A stretch of 64,000 nucleotides of DNA, from positions 300,974-364,973 of the forward strand of contig NZ_LN929897.1 of the NCBI RefSeq assembly GCF_001493375.1, written 5' to 3'. The translations under genes and the position numbers were made by a program. This document shows positions 7,838 through 15,352 of the stretch, piece after piece. Every line of letters begins with the position of its first letter. Within the stretch, counting starts at the first letter, position 1. A model generated the notes under the pieces. That model did no database searches, had not been told where the DNA came from, and saw nothing but the letters and a program-made list of their open reading frames with translations. This DNA comes from Streptomyces specialis (lineage in GTDB: Bacteria; Actinomycetota; Actinomycetes; Streptomycetales; Streptomycetaceae).

Positions 7838-7890
7838 TCATCCTCTACACACATCCTGGCCCACGAGGCAGGCCGAAAAACCGAGGGCGG
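7838..7890 (+). other. Nextera i7-side adapter remnant with index
   Basis: The bases align to the read-2 adapter (GCCCACGAG at 7859-7867), followed by AGGCCGAA at 7870-7877. That is one base from Nextera index N703 (AGGCAGAA). A degraded start of the P7 tail follows. Bases 7891-7975 hold no recognisable gene. Confidence 0.88.
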
Positions 7891-7975
7891 TGCGGCACAG
7901 GCGACGGCAATGGCGTGTGCTTCGGCAGCGCAGGAGTTGTAGAGGGGGCAGTGCCGGGCCGGGTACGACGTCCTC

Positions 7976-8518
7976 ATGAGCGGCACCGAGGGACACACGG
8001 ACGGCTTCACCTACCCGCATGTCGGCGCCACCCGCGACGGCGGCGCCGGAGCGGCGCTGCCGCCGCCCGGGTTCCACCTCCTGCGGCGGCGGACCCGCCT
8101 CGGCACCGGCCCGGCGGCGCGGGACGCCGCCGGGCGGGCCCTGCTGGAGTGGCGGATGCACCGGGGCGTGGGGATGACCGTGGAGGCGGATGCCGCCGAG
8201 GCGGCGCCCGGGGTCGAGGTCACCGTCGGGATCGGTGTCGGGCCGCTGCGGCTGCGCGCGCCGTGCCGCGTCGTGTGGGTGGTGAGGGAGCCGGACCGGA
8301 TCGGGTTCGCCTACGGCACGCTGTCCGGACATCCCGAGGCCGGTGAAGAAGCATTCGTCGTCGAGCGGCTGCCGGACGACTCGGTCTGGCTGGTGGTCAC
8401 CGCGTTCAGCCGCCCCTCGGCCTGGTACGCGCGGGCCGCCGGGCCCGTGGGCCGGGCGGGGCAGCGGCTCGTCGCCCGGGGGTACGGCCGGGCGCTGCGC
8501 CGCGTCGCCGGGGGCTGA
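7976..8518 (+). CDS. DUF1990 family protein
   Basis: The product has 180 residues, with ATG 7976. The whole length matches the DUF1990 pattern common in actinomycetes: FTYPHVGATR near the start, RTRLGTGPAARDAAGRALLEW, then a core with PCRVVWVV, IGFAYGTLSGHPEAGEEAF and AFSRPSAWYAR. It has no signal peptide or membrane helix. The biochemical role is unknown, and the fold is predicted to bind a small hydrophobic ligand in some relatives (weak inference). It follows an adapter junction, so its neighbours on the left may be false. Confidence 0.85.
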   Translation: MSGTEGHTDGFTYPHVGATRDGGAGAALPPPGFHLLRRRTRLGTGPAARDAAGRALLEWRMHRGVGMTVEADAAEAAPGVEVTVGIGVGPLRLRAPCRVVWVVREPDRIGFAYGTLSGHPEAGEEAFVVERLPDDSVWLVVTAFSRPSAWYARAAGPVGRAGQRLVARGYGRALRRVAGG

Positions 8519-8877
8519 CCGCCGCACGGAGGGCACGTGCTCCCGTCATGTGCGGTAGTGTTCCGAACGTTGGCACCTGCCGACATCTACTGCGGCCAGC
8601 GCGCCGTAACCCGCGGCGGCCGGGGTGCCGGGGGGGCGTCCGCCCCGCCCCTCCCTTTCCGGCCTCCCCCCCCCCCCCCCGCCCCCCCCCCCCGGGTACG
8701 CCGCCCGTGTCCCGCCTTCTCCCCCACCGCCCCCGGCCCCGCCCGGCGTGCCACCGCGGCCACGCCGGCGAGGACTGGCACGCGGTCACTTCCCCTTTCT
8801 TTTGTTTAAGCCACCCGCCAGCCACGGCGCTCCCCACTCCCCCCTTCGGCGCCGTCGCCAGATGTGTATAACAGACG
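8519..8877. other. low-quality stretch: poly-C tract and Nextera adapter
   Basis: Bases 8519-8620 look genomic but contain no gene. Bases 8666-8693 are almost pure C (28 bases with one G), and C-rich degenerate sequence continues to about 8760. Bases 8845-8877 are a read-1 adapter with the mosaic end AGATGTGTATAACAGACG. A poly-G run on the sequenced strand is the usual dark-cycle artefact of two-colour Illumina instruments. Confidence 0.85.
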
Positions 8878-8888
8878 CGCTTCGGGCC

Positions 8889-9779
8889 GTGCACCCCCTC
8901 CTCATCGCCGCCGCCGCGGGTTACGGCGCGCTGGCCGGGCCGCTGCTGGTCAGGCCCGGGTACCGGCTGGCCGTCGAACCGGACGAGCCGTGGCGGTCCG
9001 CGTGCCCCGCCGGACATCCGCTGGCCGTGCGTCCGCGCGGCTGGCTGGGGACCGGGCGTTGCGCCGCGTGCGCGGCGGCGCCCTCCTCCGGCGCCCCGCC
9101 CGTCCGGATGGCCGCCGGGACCGCCGGGGTCTGCGCGGTCCTGGCCGCCGCCACCGGGGCCAGGCCGGAGCTGGCCGTCTGGCTGCTGGCCGCGCCGGTC
9201 GCGGTGCTGCTGGCCACCGTCGACTTCGCGGTGCAGCGGCTGCCGGACGTCCTCACCCTTCCGCTGGCCGCCGCCCTGGTCGCCGGGCTCGGCGTGGCGG
9301 CGCTGCTGCCGGGGGCCGGCGGGAGCTGGCGGCGGGCGCTGCTGGGCGGGGTGGTGCTGACGGGGGTGTACTTCGTCCTCTTTCTCGTCAACCCGAACGG
9401 CATGGGCTTCGGAGACGTCAAACTGGCTACCCCGATCGGGGTAGCCATGGGCTGGTACGGCTGGGCCGCCGTGTTCCTCGGCACGTTCGCCGGCTTCCTG
9501 TTCGCGGCCGGCTACGGGTTCGCCCAGGTCATCGCGGGTGGGCGGGGACGCGGGCGGACCATCCCGTTCGGTCCGTTCATGGCGCTGGGCGCCCTCTGTC
9601 TCTTATTCACCTCTGGCGCTTCCGACCAATCGGCCACGCTCTGGATCGTCTGCGGCGCCTAGCTCCATACCAAGATGTGTATAAGGGACGGGCGGGGACG
9701 CGGGCGGACCATCCCGTTCGGTCCGTTCATGGCGCTGGGCGCCCTGGTCGCGCTGCTCCTCGGTGGACTCGCGGTCTGA
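8889..9779 (+). CDS. A24 prepilin peptidase, split by a 150-bp assembly insert
   Basis: This membrane aspartic protease cleaves (and may methylate) type IV/Flp prepilins. Starting at GTG 8889, the sequence has a Cys-rich loop (SACPAGH, RCAAC), several hydrophobic helices, the first catalytic Asp region DFAVQRLPD and the diagnostic GFGD in NGMGFGDVKLA. The frame is broken after 9595 by adapter sequence. A 55-base duplicate of 9541-9595 then appears at 9691-9745. Removing 9596-9745 restores an intact 246-residue protein ending GALVALLLGGLAV with a stop at 9777-9779. The true start may lie upstream of the 8877 junction. It is the natural partner of the Flp prepilin at 3.6 kb. Confidence 0.85.
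9596..9745. other. artefactual insert: two adapters plus a 55-bp duplication
   Basis: CTGTCTCTTATTCACCTCT (9596-9614) starts an i5-side adapter read-through to about 9670. Bases 9673-9690 are an opposite-facing mosaic end. 9691-9745 repeats 9541-9595 exactly (offset 150). This is two read ends joined over their shared genomic overlap. Confidence 0.95.
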
Positions 9780-9836
9780 TTCTGTGGGAGGTGCAGCCAC
9801 CACGCCCGGTCATGCGTTACGGTGGAATCCCCCCCT

Positions 9837-9879
9837 CGGGCCGGTCCGTCACCCCCCCCACGGACCGGCCCGCTTTTTT
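9837..9879 (+). terminator. Rho-independent terminator after the prepilin peptidase
   Basis: A perfect 12-bp stem (GGGCCGGTCCGT at 9838-9849 with its complement at 9860-9871) with a C-rich loop is followed by six T at 9874-9879. This T run is rare for Streptomyces and makes it the strongest intrinsic terminator in the window. Confidence 0.85.
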
Positions 9880-9995
9880 GTGCCCGCCGTGTGAAGGCGC
9901 GTGGCGGCCGGATCACTCCGTTCCGGTCCGCGGGTCCCATGACCGGCAGTAGAGTGCCGGGGTCGGGCAGAGGGCACCGGAGGGGCTGACACACC

Positions 9996-10763
9996 ATGAG
10001 GAACAAGCTGCGCCGCCTGGCCGTGAGGCTGTACGCCCGGCGGGTGGAGGGCCGTCTCGACACCGACCGCGGGCCCAAGCACATCGGGGTCATCCTGGAC
10101 GGCAACCGCCGCTGGGCGAAGGCGGCGGGCAGCACCACCCGGCAGGGGCACGAGGCCGGGGCGGCGAAGATCCAGGAGCTGCTGGGCTGGTGCGAGGAGA
10201 CGGACGTCGAGGTCGTCACGCTCTGGATGCTGTCGACGGACAACCTGAACCGCGCCCCGGAGGAGCTGACCCCGCTGCTGTCGATCGTCGAGGGCGCGGT
10301 CCGCGGCCTGGCCGAGGACGGCCGCTGGCGCGTCAACCACGTGGGCGCCCTGGACGTGCTGCCGGAGCGCACCCGCCGGGTGCTGCGGGAGGCCGAGGAG
10401 CTGGCCCGGGGACGCGAGGGCATACTCGTCAACGTCGCCGTGGGCTACGGCGGCCGGCAGGAGATCACCGACGCCGTCCGTTCCCTGCTGGCCAAGCGCG
10501 CCGCCGAGGGGCAGACCCTGGAGCAGGTCGCCGAGGGGCTCGAGGTGGAGGACATCTCCGAGCACCTCTACACCCGCGGCCAGCCGGACCCGGATCTGGT
10601 GATCCGCACCAGCGGGGAGCAGCGGCTGTCGGGTTTCATGCTCTGGCAGAGCGCCCACTCCGAGTACTACTTCTGCGAGGTGCACTGGCCCGCGTTCCGC
10701 AAAGTCGACTTTCTGCGGGCGCTGCGCGACTACGCGGCCAGGCACCGGCGTTACGGCATCTGA
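9996..10763 (+). CDS. uppS: isoprenyl (undecaprenyl-type) diphosphate synthase
   Basis: This cytosolic cis-prenyltransferase condenses isopentenyl diphosphate onto an allylic primer to make the long polyprenyl carrier used in cell-wall synthesis. It has 255 residues, the normal length. Motifs are HIGVILDGNRRWAK (catalytic Asp), LWMLSTDNLNR, NVAVGYGGRQEI and the substrate-binding DLVIRTSGEQRLSGF followed by QSAHSEYYF. The ATG follows GGAGGGG. A TAGAGT -10-like hexamer at 9950-9955 may be its promoter. Streptomycetes often have two such enzymes, and the sequence alone does not say which chain length this one makes. Confidence 0.93.
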   Translation: MRNKLRRLAVRLYARRVEGRLDTDRGPKHIGVILDGNRRWAKAAGSTTRQGHEAGAAKIQELLGWCEETDVEVVTLWMLSTDNLNRAPEELTPLLSIVEGAVRGLAEDGRWRVNHVGALDVLPERTRRVLREAEELARGREGILVNVAVGYGGRQEITDAVRSLLAKRAAEGQTLEQVAEGLEVEDISEHLYTRGQPDPDLVIRTSGEQRLSGFMLWQSAHSEYYFCEVHWPAFRKVDFLRALRDYAARHRRYGI

Positions 10764-10800
10764 GAGCGCCGCGGGGCGTCCCGCGCGGAAACACGTCGCC

Positions 10801-10830
10801 GGCCGGGCGGACCCGAGGGTCCGCCCGGCC
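10801..10830. terminator. GC-rich hairpin after uppS
   Basis: GGCCGGGCGGACC (10801-10813) pairs with GGTCCGCCCGGCC (10818-10830) over a 4-base loop (CGAG), with no T run. This form is common for streptomycete terminators. The remaining 230 bases before the PhoH gene show no gene. A second small hairpin (GCGGACAGCG / CGCTGTCCGC) lies near 10877-10902. Confidence 0.65.
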
Positions 10831-11059
10831 AGCCCGTTCTTCGCATGAGATGTGCAGACAGCGGGCATATTCCTCGCGGACAGCGCGGCGTCGCTGTCCG
10901 CCGGGAGGCCCGTTTGCGTACCACGACACCCCCTGTCTCAGGTGGGGATCAGGGCCGGTACCGGGCCCGTGCGCGCGTACGGGCCGGGGCCGGCGTTCTT
11001 GACCCCCGGCGCCTCGGGCGCCTTGATTCCGCACCTCTTCCGAGGGGGTTCGTCCACAC

Positions 11060-12397
11060 GTGGTCACCAGCAAGAAGCGTTCGAACGACCGGCGCATGTA
11101 CGTCCTCGACACCAGTGTCCTGCTCGCCGACCCGGCGGCCATCACCCGCTTCGACGAGCACGAGGTGGTCCTGCCGGTCGTGGTCATCTCCGAACTGGAG
11201 GCGAAGCGGCACCACCCCGAACTCGGGTACTTCGCGAGGGAGGTCCTGCGTCGTCTGGACGAATTCCGCGTCCGGCACGGGCGGCTCGACACCGCGCTGC
11301 CCATCAACGATCTCGGCGGCACGCTGCGGGTCGAGCTGAACCACTCGGATCCGGCGGTCCTGCCGGCCGCCATGCTCAACGAGCGGGGCCGCCTGACGGA
11401 CAACGACTCCCGCATCCTCGCGGTGGCGCGCAATCTCCAGGCCGAGGGTCACGATGTCACGGTCGTCTCCAAGGATCTGCCGCTGCGCATCAAGGCGTCG
11501 TCGGTCGGGCTCGCCGCCGAGGAGTACCGGGCGGAGCTCGCGATCACCGACGCCGATGGCTGGACCGGCATGGTGGAGATCACCCTGACCGGGGAGACGG
11601 TCGACGAGTTGTTCGCCACCGAGAGCGTCCACGACGAGCAGGCCGCCGAACTGCCCGTGCACACCGGGCTGGTGATCTCCTCGGAGCGGGGCCGGGCGCT
11701 GGGGCGGGTCACGCCGGACCGGCGGGTGAAGCTGGTGCGCGGGGACCGGGAGGCGTTCGGTATCCACGGGCGCAGCGCCGAGCAGCGGATCGCGCTCGAC
11801 CTGCTGCTCGACCCGTCGGTCGGGATCGTCTCCATGGGCGGCCGGGCGGGCACCGGCAAGTCGGCGCTCGCGCTGTGCGCGGGCCTGGAAGCCGTGCTCG
11901 AACGGCGGCAGCACAGCAAGGTGATGGTCTTCCGGCCGCTGTACGCGGTCGGCGGCCAGGACCTGGGCTATCTGCCGGGCACCGAGGCCGAGAAGATGAA
12001 CCCGTGGGCGCAGGCCGTCTTCGACACGCTCTCGGCGGTGACCACCCGGGAGGTCATCGAGGAGGTGGTTGCGCGCGGCATGCTGGAGGTGCTGCCGCTG
12101 ACCCACATCCGGGGCCGCTCGCTGCACGACGCGTTCGTCATCGTGGACGAGGCCCAGTCCCTGGAGCGGAACGTGCTGTTGACGGTGCTCTCCCGGATCG
12201 GGCAGGACTCCCGGGTGGTGCTGACGCACGACGTCGCCCAGCGGGACAACCTCCGGGTGGGGCGGTACGACGGTGTGGTGGCCGTGGTGGAGAAGCTCAA
12301 GGGGCATCCGCTCTTCGCCCATGTGACGCTGACCCGCTCGGAACGGTCGCCGATCGCCGCGCTGGTGACGGAGATGCTGGAGGACGGCAGGATCTGA
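11060..12397 (+). CDS. PIN domain-PhoH ATPase (PhoH2-type) protein
   Basis: The product has 445 residues and fuses an N-terminal PIN nuclease domain to a PhoH-like P-loop ATPase. The PIN domain (residues about 14-135) shows YVLDTSVLLADP and the acidic NDSRILAVA motif. The ATPase (residues about 230-440) shows Walker A GRAGTGKSA and Walker B FVIVDEAQS. PhoH2 proteins of mycobacteria act as ATP-dependent RNA unwinding and cleaving enzymes, and the same RNA role is likely here. The GTG at 11060 fits the N-terminus, and a second in-frame ATG at 11097 is less likely. The gene stands alone, with a terminator on each side. Confidence 0.9.
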   Translation: MVTSKKRSNDRRMYVLDTSVLLADPAAITRFDEHEVVLPVVVISELEAKRHHPELGYFAREVLRRLDEFRVRHGRLDTALPINDLGGTLRVELNHSDPAVLPAAMLNERGRLTDNDSRILAVARNLQAEGHDVTVVSKDLPLRIKASSVGLAAEEYRAELAITDADGWTGMVEITLTGETVDELFATESVHDEQAAELPVHTGLVISSERGRALGRVTPDRRVKLVRGDREAFGIHGRSAEQRIALDLLLDPSVGIVSMGGRAGTGKSALALCAGLEAVLERRQHSKVMVFRPLYAVGGQDLGYLPGTEAEKMNPWAQAVFDTLSAVTTREVIEEVVARGMLEVLPLTHIRGRSLHDAFVIVDEAQSLERNVLLTVLSRIGQDSRVVLTHDVAQRDNLRVGRYDGVVAVVEKLKGHPLFAHVTLTRSERSPIAALVTEMLEDGRI

Positions 12398-12413
12398 CGG
12401 CCCTGATCGCCCC

Positions 12414-12449
12414 TCCGCCCGCCCGGCCCGAAAGGGACGGGCGGGCGGA
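12414..12449 (+). terminator. terminator-like hairpin after the PhoH gene
   Basis: TCCGCCCGCCCG (12414-12425) pairs perfectly with CGGGCGGGCGGA (12438-12449) around a 12-base loop, 17 bases after the stop codon. No T run is present. Confidence 0.75.
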
Positions 12450-12460
12450 ATCATCAACAG

Positions 12461-12530
12461 CCGTCCCTTATACACATCTGCCGCTGCCGACGAAGAGGAT
12501 AGGCGAGCTGTGGTCTGTTCACGCGCGTCG
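12461..12530 (+). other. Nextera i5-side adapter remnant with exact S503 index
   Basis: 12461-12493 is nearly the full adapter (CTTATACACATCTG then GCTGCCGACGA). AGAGGATA at 12494-12501 is the exact reverse complement of index S503 (TATCCTCT). A degraded P5 tail follows to about 12530. Confidence 0.95.
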
Positions 12531-12538
12531 ACAAGTAG

Positions 12539-12724
12539 TGCCCTTGGGGGCATCGGGGCCGGTGGAGGCGCAGGTGAGGGCCTTGAAAAGGGTTATCCTT
12601 CGTTTGGCAACCCCAAACGGCCTGTGAGCTTTCCCACATCAGGCTGAATTGCCTCGGAGCATCCGTGTCCGGCAGTGTGTGCGTCTGTCAGGCCCCGCAT
12701 ACGGCCCCGATGCCCCCAAGGGCA
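12539..12724. repeat. 23-bp perfect inverted repeat, arms 12539-12561 and 12702-12724
   Basis: The two arms (TGCCCTTGGGGGCATCGGGG... and its complement) are identical over 23 bases and 140 bases apart. Because the left arm directly follows adapter sequence, a fold-back chimera is likely. The enclosed 140 bases contain no gene, and the 194 bases on to 12918 look like the untranslated leader of the transglycosylase gene. Confidence 0.7.
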
Positions 12725-12918
12725 CCGCAAGGACTGCGTTTCACAACTGAACAGCCGCTCGCCGTATGCCGCCCGAAGTTCCACGTCGGTCCCGCGCCTC
12801 ACCGCGCGAGACCGCGACCGGGCCAGTGCCTCCTGTGAACACACCAGGGGAGGTCCGTGTCAGGGGCACGATTGCGCCCGCAGGGTCATCCGAGTGGGCG
12901 ATGTCGGAAGGAAACCGT

Positions 12919-13626
12919 GTGACCGGGATTTCGGTCCGGGGATTCGCAGTGGCGTCCGCCACCGCGGTGACCACCGTCGGCGCTGCCGTCGGCGTGGCTT
13001 CGGGAGACGAGCAGGCTCGTCCCACCGACGCCATCGAGGTGGTCGCGGCGGATGCGACGCTGCTCGCTGAGATACCCGCCGGCACGAATGCCCAGCTGCA
13101 CACCGCGTCGTTGACGCAGCAGGCGGAGTCGCAGGCCAACGCGGCCGACGCGGAGGCCCGGCGGGCCGCGCAGGAGGCGGCGCGGATCCAGGCGGCCGAG
13201 GACGCGGCCGAACGGAAGGCCGCGGCCGAGCGCGAGGCACAGGAGCAGGCGGAGCGCGAGGCGGAGGAGGCGGAGCGCGAGCTGCAGGCAGCCGCTGCCC
13301 CGGCCGAGACCGACTTCCCCGTGCAGGCGTCGTACACGAAGGCGGACGTCCAGGCGATGGCCGCGCAGATCGTGGCGGCCGACCAGTTCCAGTGCTTCTC
13401 CAACATCGTGGACCACGAGAGCGGTTGGGACTACACGGCGACGAACCCGTACTCGGGTGCGTACGGCCTGATGCAGGCCCTGCCGGGTTCGAAGATGGCC
13501 TCGGAGGGAGCCGACTGGCAGACCAACCCGGCCACGCAGATCCGCTGGGGCGTGAACTACATGAACGACCGCTACGGAAGCCCGTGCGGAGCCTGGGACT
13601 TCTGGACCGCCAACGGCTGGTACTGA
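12919..13626 (+). CDS. secreted SLT-type lytic transglycosylase
   Basis: The product has 235 residues and is exported. An N-terminal hydrophobic signal (GFAVASATAVTTVGAAVGVAS) leads into a long Ala/Glu/Arg-rich coiled coil (residues about 50-115). A C-terminal transglycosylase-like domain follows with catalytic Glu in DHESGW, GAYGLMQALPGSKM and two Cys (FQCFS, SPCGAW) that can pair. It would cleave peptidoglycan glycan strands in wall remodelling. GTG 12919 is preferred because GGAAGGA at 12905-12911 is well spaced. The ATG at 12901 has no ribosome site. No c-di-AMP (ydaO) riboswitch could be recognised upstream. Confidence 0.85.
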   Translation: MTGISVRGFAVASATAVTTVGAAVGVASGDEQARPTDAIEVVAADATLLAEIPAGTNAQLHTASLTQQAESQANAADAEARRAAQEAARIQAAEDAAERKAAAEREAQEQAEREAEEAERELQAAAAPAETDFPVQASYTKADVQAMAAQIVAADQFQCFSNIVDHESGWDYTATNPYSGAYGLMQALPGSKMASEGADWQTNPATQIRWGVNYMNDRYGSPCGAWDFWTANGWY

Positions 13627-13644
13627 CCCGTTCCTCGCGCTGTG

Positions 13645-13676
13645 AAGTCCCCGTGCCGCTGCCGGCACGGGGACTT
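13645..13676 (+). terminator. terminator after the transglycosylase gene
   Basis: AAGTCCCCGTGCCG (13645-13658) and CGGCACGGGGACTT (13663-13676) form a perfect 14-bp stem with a 4-base loop, 19 bases after the stop. Confidence 0.85.
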
Positions 13677-13771
13677 CGGCGTTCCCGGGGAGTGCCGGGC
13701 ACCCGGGCGCCGCGCACGGTAACGTCATCCCGCGCACGGCGGTGAGTCATACGGGGGCGGAGGGAAACGGG

Positions 13772-15316
13772 ATGTCACGACTGGACCGGTTCAAGGCCGG
13801 TCTCTCGCGTGCCGGGAGACGAGTGCTGGGTGCCAGGGCCGCTGCCGAGCGTGAGCAGGAGCGCCTGGAGGAGGAGGCCGGGGAACGCGGCGAGGCCGAG
13901 GCCGTGGAGGCGGTGCGCGGGCGGCGGCGTCCGGAGCCGGCCGAGCGCCCGCTGGAGGCGAGGGTCCGTCAGGCCGTCCTCGCCGACGGGCCGTCGCCGC
14001 CCCCGGCCGCCGGCGGCGGGACGGACACCGGACCGCTCCCCGGGGAAGCCGGTCCCGACGTGCCCCGGATCCGGTCCGAGCCGGCGGAGGTGATCCCGTG
14101 GGGCGTGCGGGTGGCCGCCGAGGCGGGGTGGCGGACGCTGGTGCTGGCCGGCGTGGTCTGGGTGCTGATCCAGGTGGTCAGCTCGGTCAGCCTGCTCGTC
14201 ATCTCCTTCACGGCCGGTCTGCTCATCACGGCGCTGCTCCAGCCGGTGGTCGGCTGGCTCAAGCGCGTGGGCTTCAGCCGGGGCGCGGCGACGGTGGTCA
14301 CCGCGTTCGGCGGCTTCGCGGTGATGAGCCTGATCGGATGGTTCGTGGTCTGGCAGGTGATAGAGAACTCCGACCGGCTCGTGGACCAGGTGCAGGACGG
14401 CATCGAGGAGTTGCGGGACTGGATCCTGGCGCTGCCGTTCGACATCACCGAGGAGAACCTCAACGAGTGGGTCGACAACATCAACGAGTGGATCAGCGAC
14501 AACAGTGACACGCTGACCTCGGCCGGGCTCGAAGGCGTCAACTACGTGGTGGAGTTCGTCTCCGGCGCGGGCATCACCCTCTTCGTCGTCCTCTTCCTCC
14601 TCTACGACGGGCCGGGGGTGTGGCACTGGTTCCTGCGGCTGGTGCCGCGCGCGGCGCGCGAGGGGGTCGCCGGGGCCGGGCCCCGCGCCTGGATCACGCT
14701 CACCGGATATGTGCGCGGCACGGTGATAGTGGCGCTGATCGACGCGGTCGGCATCGGCGTCGGGCTGTTCGTGATCGATGTGCCGATGGCCGTTCCGCTG
14801 GCGGTGATCGTCTTCGTCTCGTCGTTCGTGCCCCTGGTCGGCGCCATCGCCTCGGGGGCGCTGGCGGTCCTGGTGGCGGTGGTCACCAACGGTGTGGTGG
14901 ACGCGGCGCTGGTGCTCGGCGTGGTGCTGCTGGTCCAGCAGATCGAGGGGCACGTCCTCCAGCCGTTCATCCTGGGCCGGATGGTTCGGGTGCATCCGCT
15001 GGCCGTGGTGCTCGGCGTGGCGGCCGGCTCGATGCTGGCGGGCATCCCGGGCGCGATCGTCGCCGTGCCGCTGATCGCCGTGACCAACACGGTCGTCGGC
15101 TATCTGCGGGCGTACCAGGACGAGGCGGACCGGCGGGCCGGGGCCGTGAGCAGCGGTGCGACGGTCGCCGAACTGGCGCCGAACCCGCCGCCGGTGCCCT
15201 CGGCGGCCGAGCCCCCCGCCACGGGCGGCACCAGCACAGGCAGCGGCACGGGCACCGGCCCTGGCGACGCGACCCCGGTGAACGGGAGCGACGAGAGCGC
15301 CGGACCCCGGGAGTAG
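13772..15316 (+). CDS. AI-2E family transporter
   Basis: The product has 514 residues. A charged, Glu/Arg-rich cytoplasmic N-terminus of about 110 residues precedes roughly eight membrane helices of the AI-2E/TqsA/PerM family. Recognisable segments are VSSVSLLVISFTAGLLITALLQPVVGWL, the extracytoplasmic helical loop around residues 200-255, and the re-entrant QQIEGHVLQPFILGRMVRVHPL motif. The tail is Gly/Thr/Pro-rich. The family includes exporters and Na+/H+ antiporters, so the substrate cannot be called. ATG 13772 is preceded by GGAGGGA. The gene is convergent with the hydrolase gene across a hairpin. Confidence 0.88.
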   Translation: MSRLDRFKAGLSRAGRRVLGARAAAEREQERLEEEAGERGEAEAVEAVRGRRRPEPAERPLEARVRQAVLADGPSPPPAAGGGTDTGPLPGEAGPDVPRIRSEPAEVIPWGVRVAAEAGWRTLVLAGVVWVLIQVVSSVSLLVISFTAGLLITALLQPVVGWLKRVGFSRGAATVVTAFGGFAVMSLIGWFVVWQVIENSDRLVDQVQDGIEELRDWILALPFDITEENLNEWVDNINEWISDNSDTLTSAGLEGVNYVVEFVSGAGITLFVVLFLLYDGPGVWHWFLRLVPRAAREGVAGAGPRAWITLTGYVRGTVIVALIDAVGIGVGLFVIDVPMAVPLAVIVFVSSFVPLVGAIASGALAVLVAVVTNGVVDAALVLGVVLLVQQIEGHVLQPFILGRMVRVHPLAVVLGVAAGSMLAGIPGAIVAVPLIAVTNTVVGYLRAYQDEADRRAGAVSSGATVAELAPNPPPVPSAAEPPATGGTSTGSGTGTGPGDATPVNGSDESAGPRE

Positions 15317-15326
15317 ACGGCGGACC

Positions 15327-15350
15327 GCCGGGCGCCCCGCGGCGCCCGGC
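15327..15350. terminator. bidirectional hairpin between convergent genes
   Basis: GCCGGGCGCC (15327-15336) and GGCGCCCGGC (15341-15350) form a perfect 10-bp stem with loop CCGC. It lies in the 36-base gap between the AI-2E gene and the minus-strand hydrolase gene, so it can serve both. Confidence 0.75.
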
Positions 15351-15352
15351 CG

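Noticed and set aside
8520..8700. Pro-rich open frames in the poly-C region
   Set aside because: Their composition comes from a homopolymer artefact next to adapter sequence; no family pattern is present.
10846..10860. GAGATGTGCAGACAG, a partial match to the mosaic end
   Set aside because: The central TATAAG is missing and no index or adapter tail adjoins it. It could be a decayed remnant but is not supported.
12562..12918. Possible c-di-AMP (ydaO-type) riboswitch before the transglycosylase gene
   Set aside because: Such riboswitches often precede actinobacterial wall hydrolases, but the conserved GGGGTGAATC-like core was not found, and part of the leader may be artefact.
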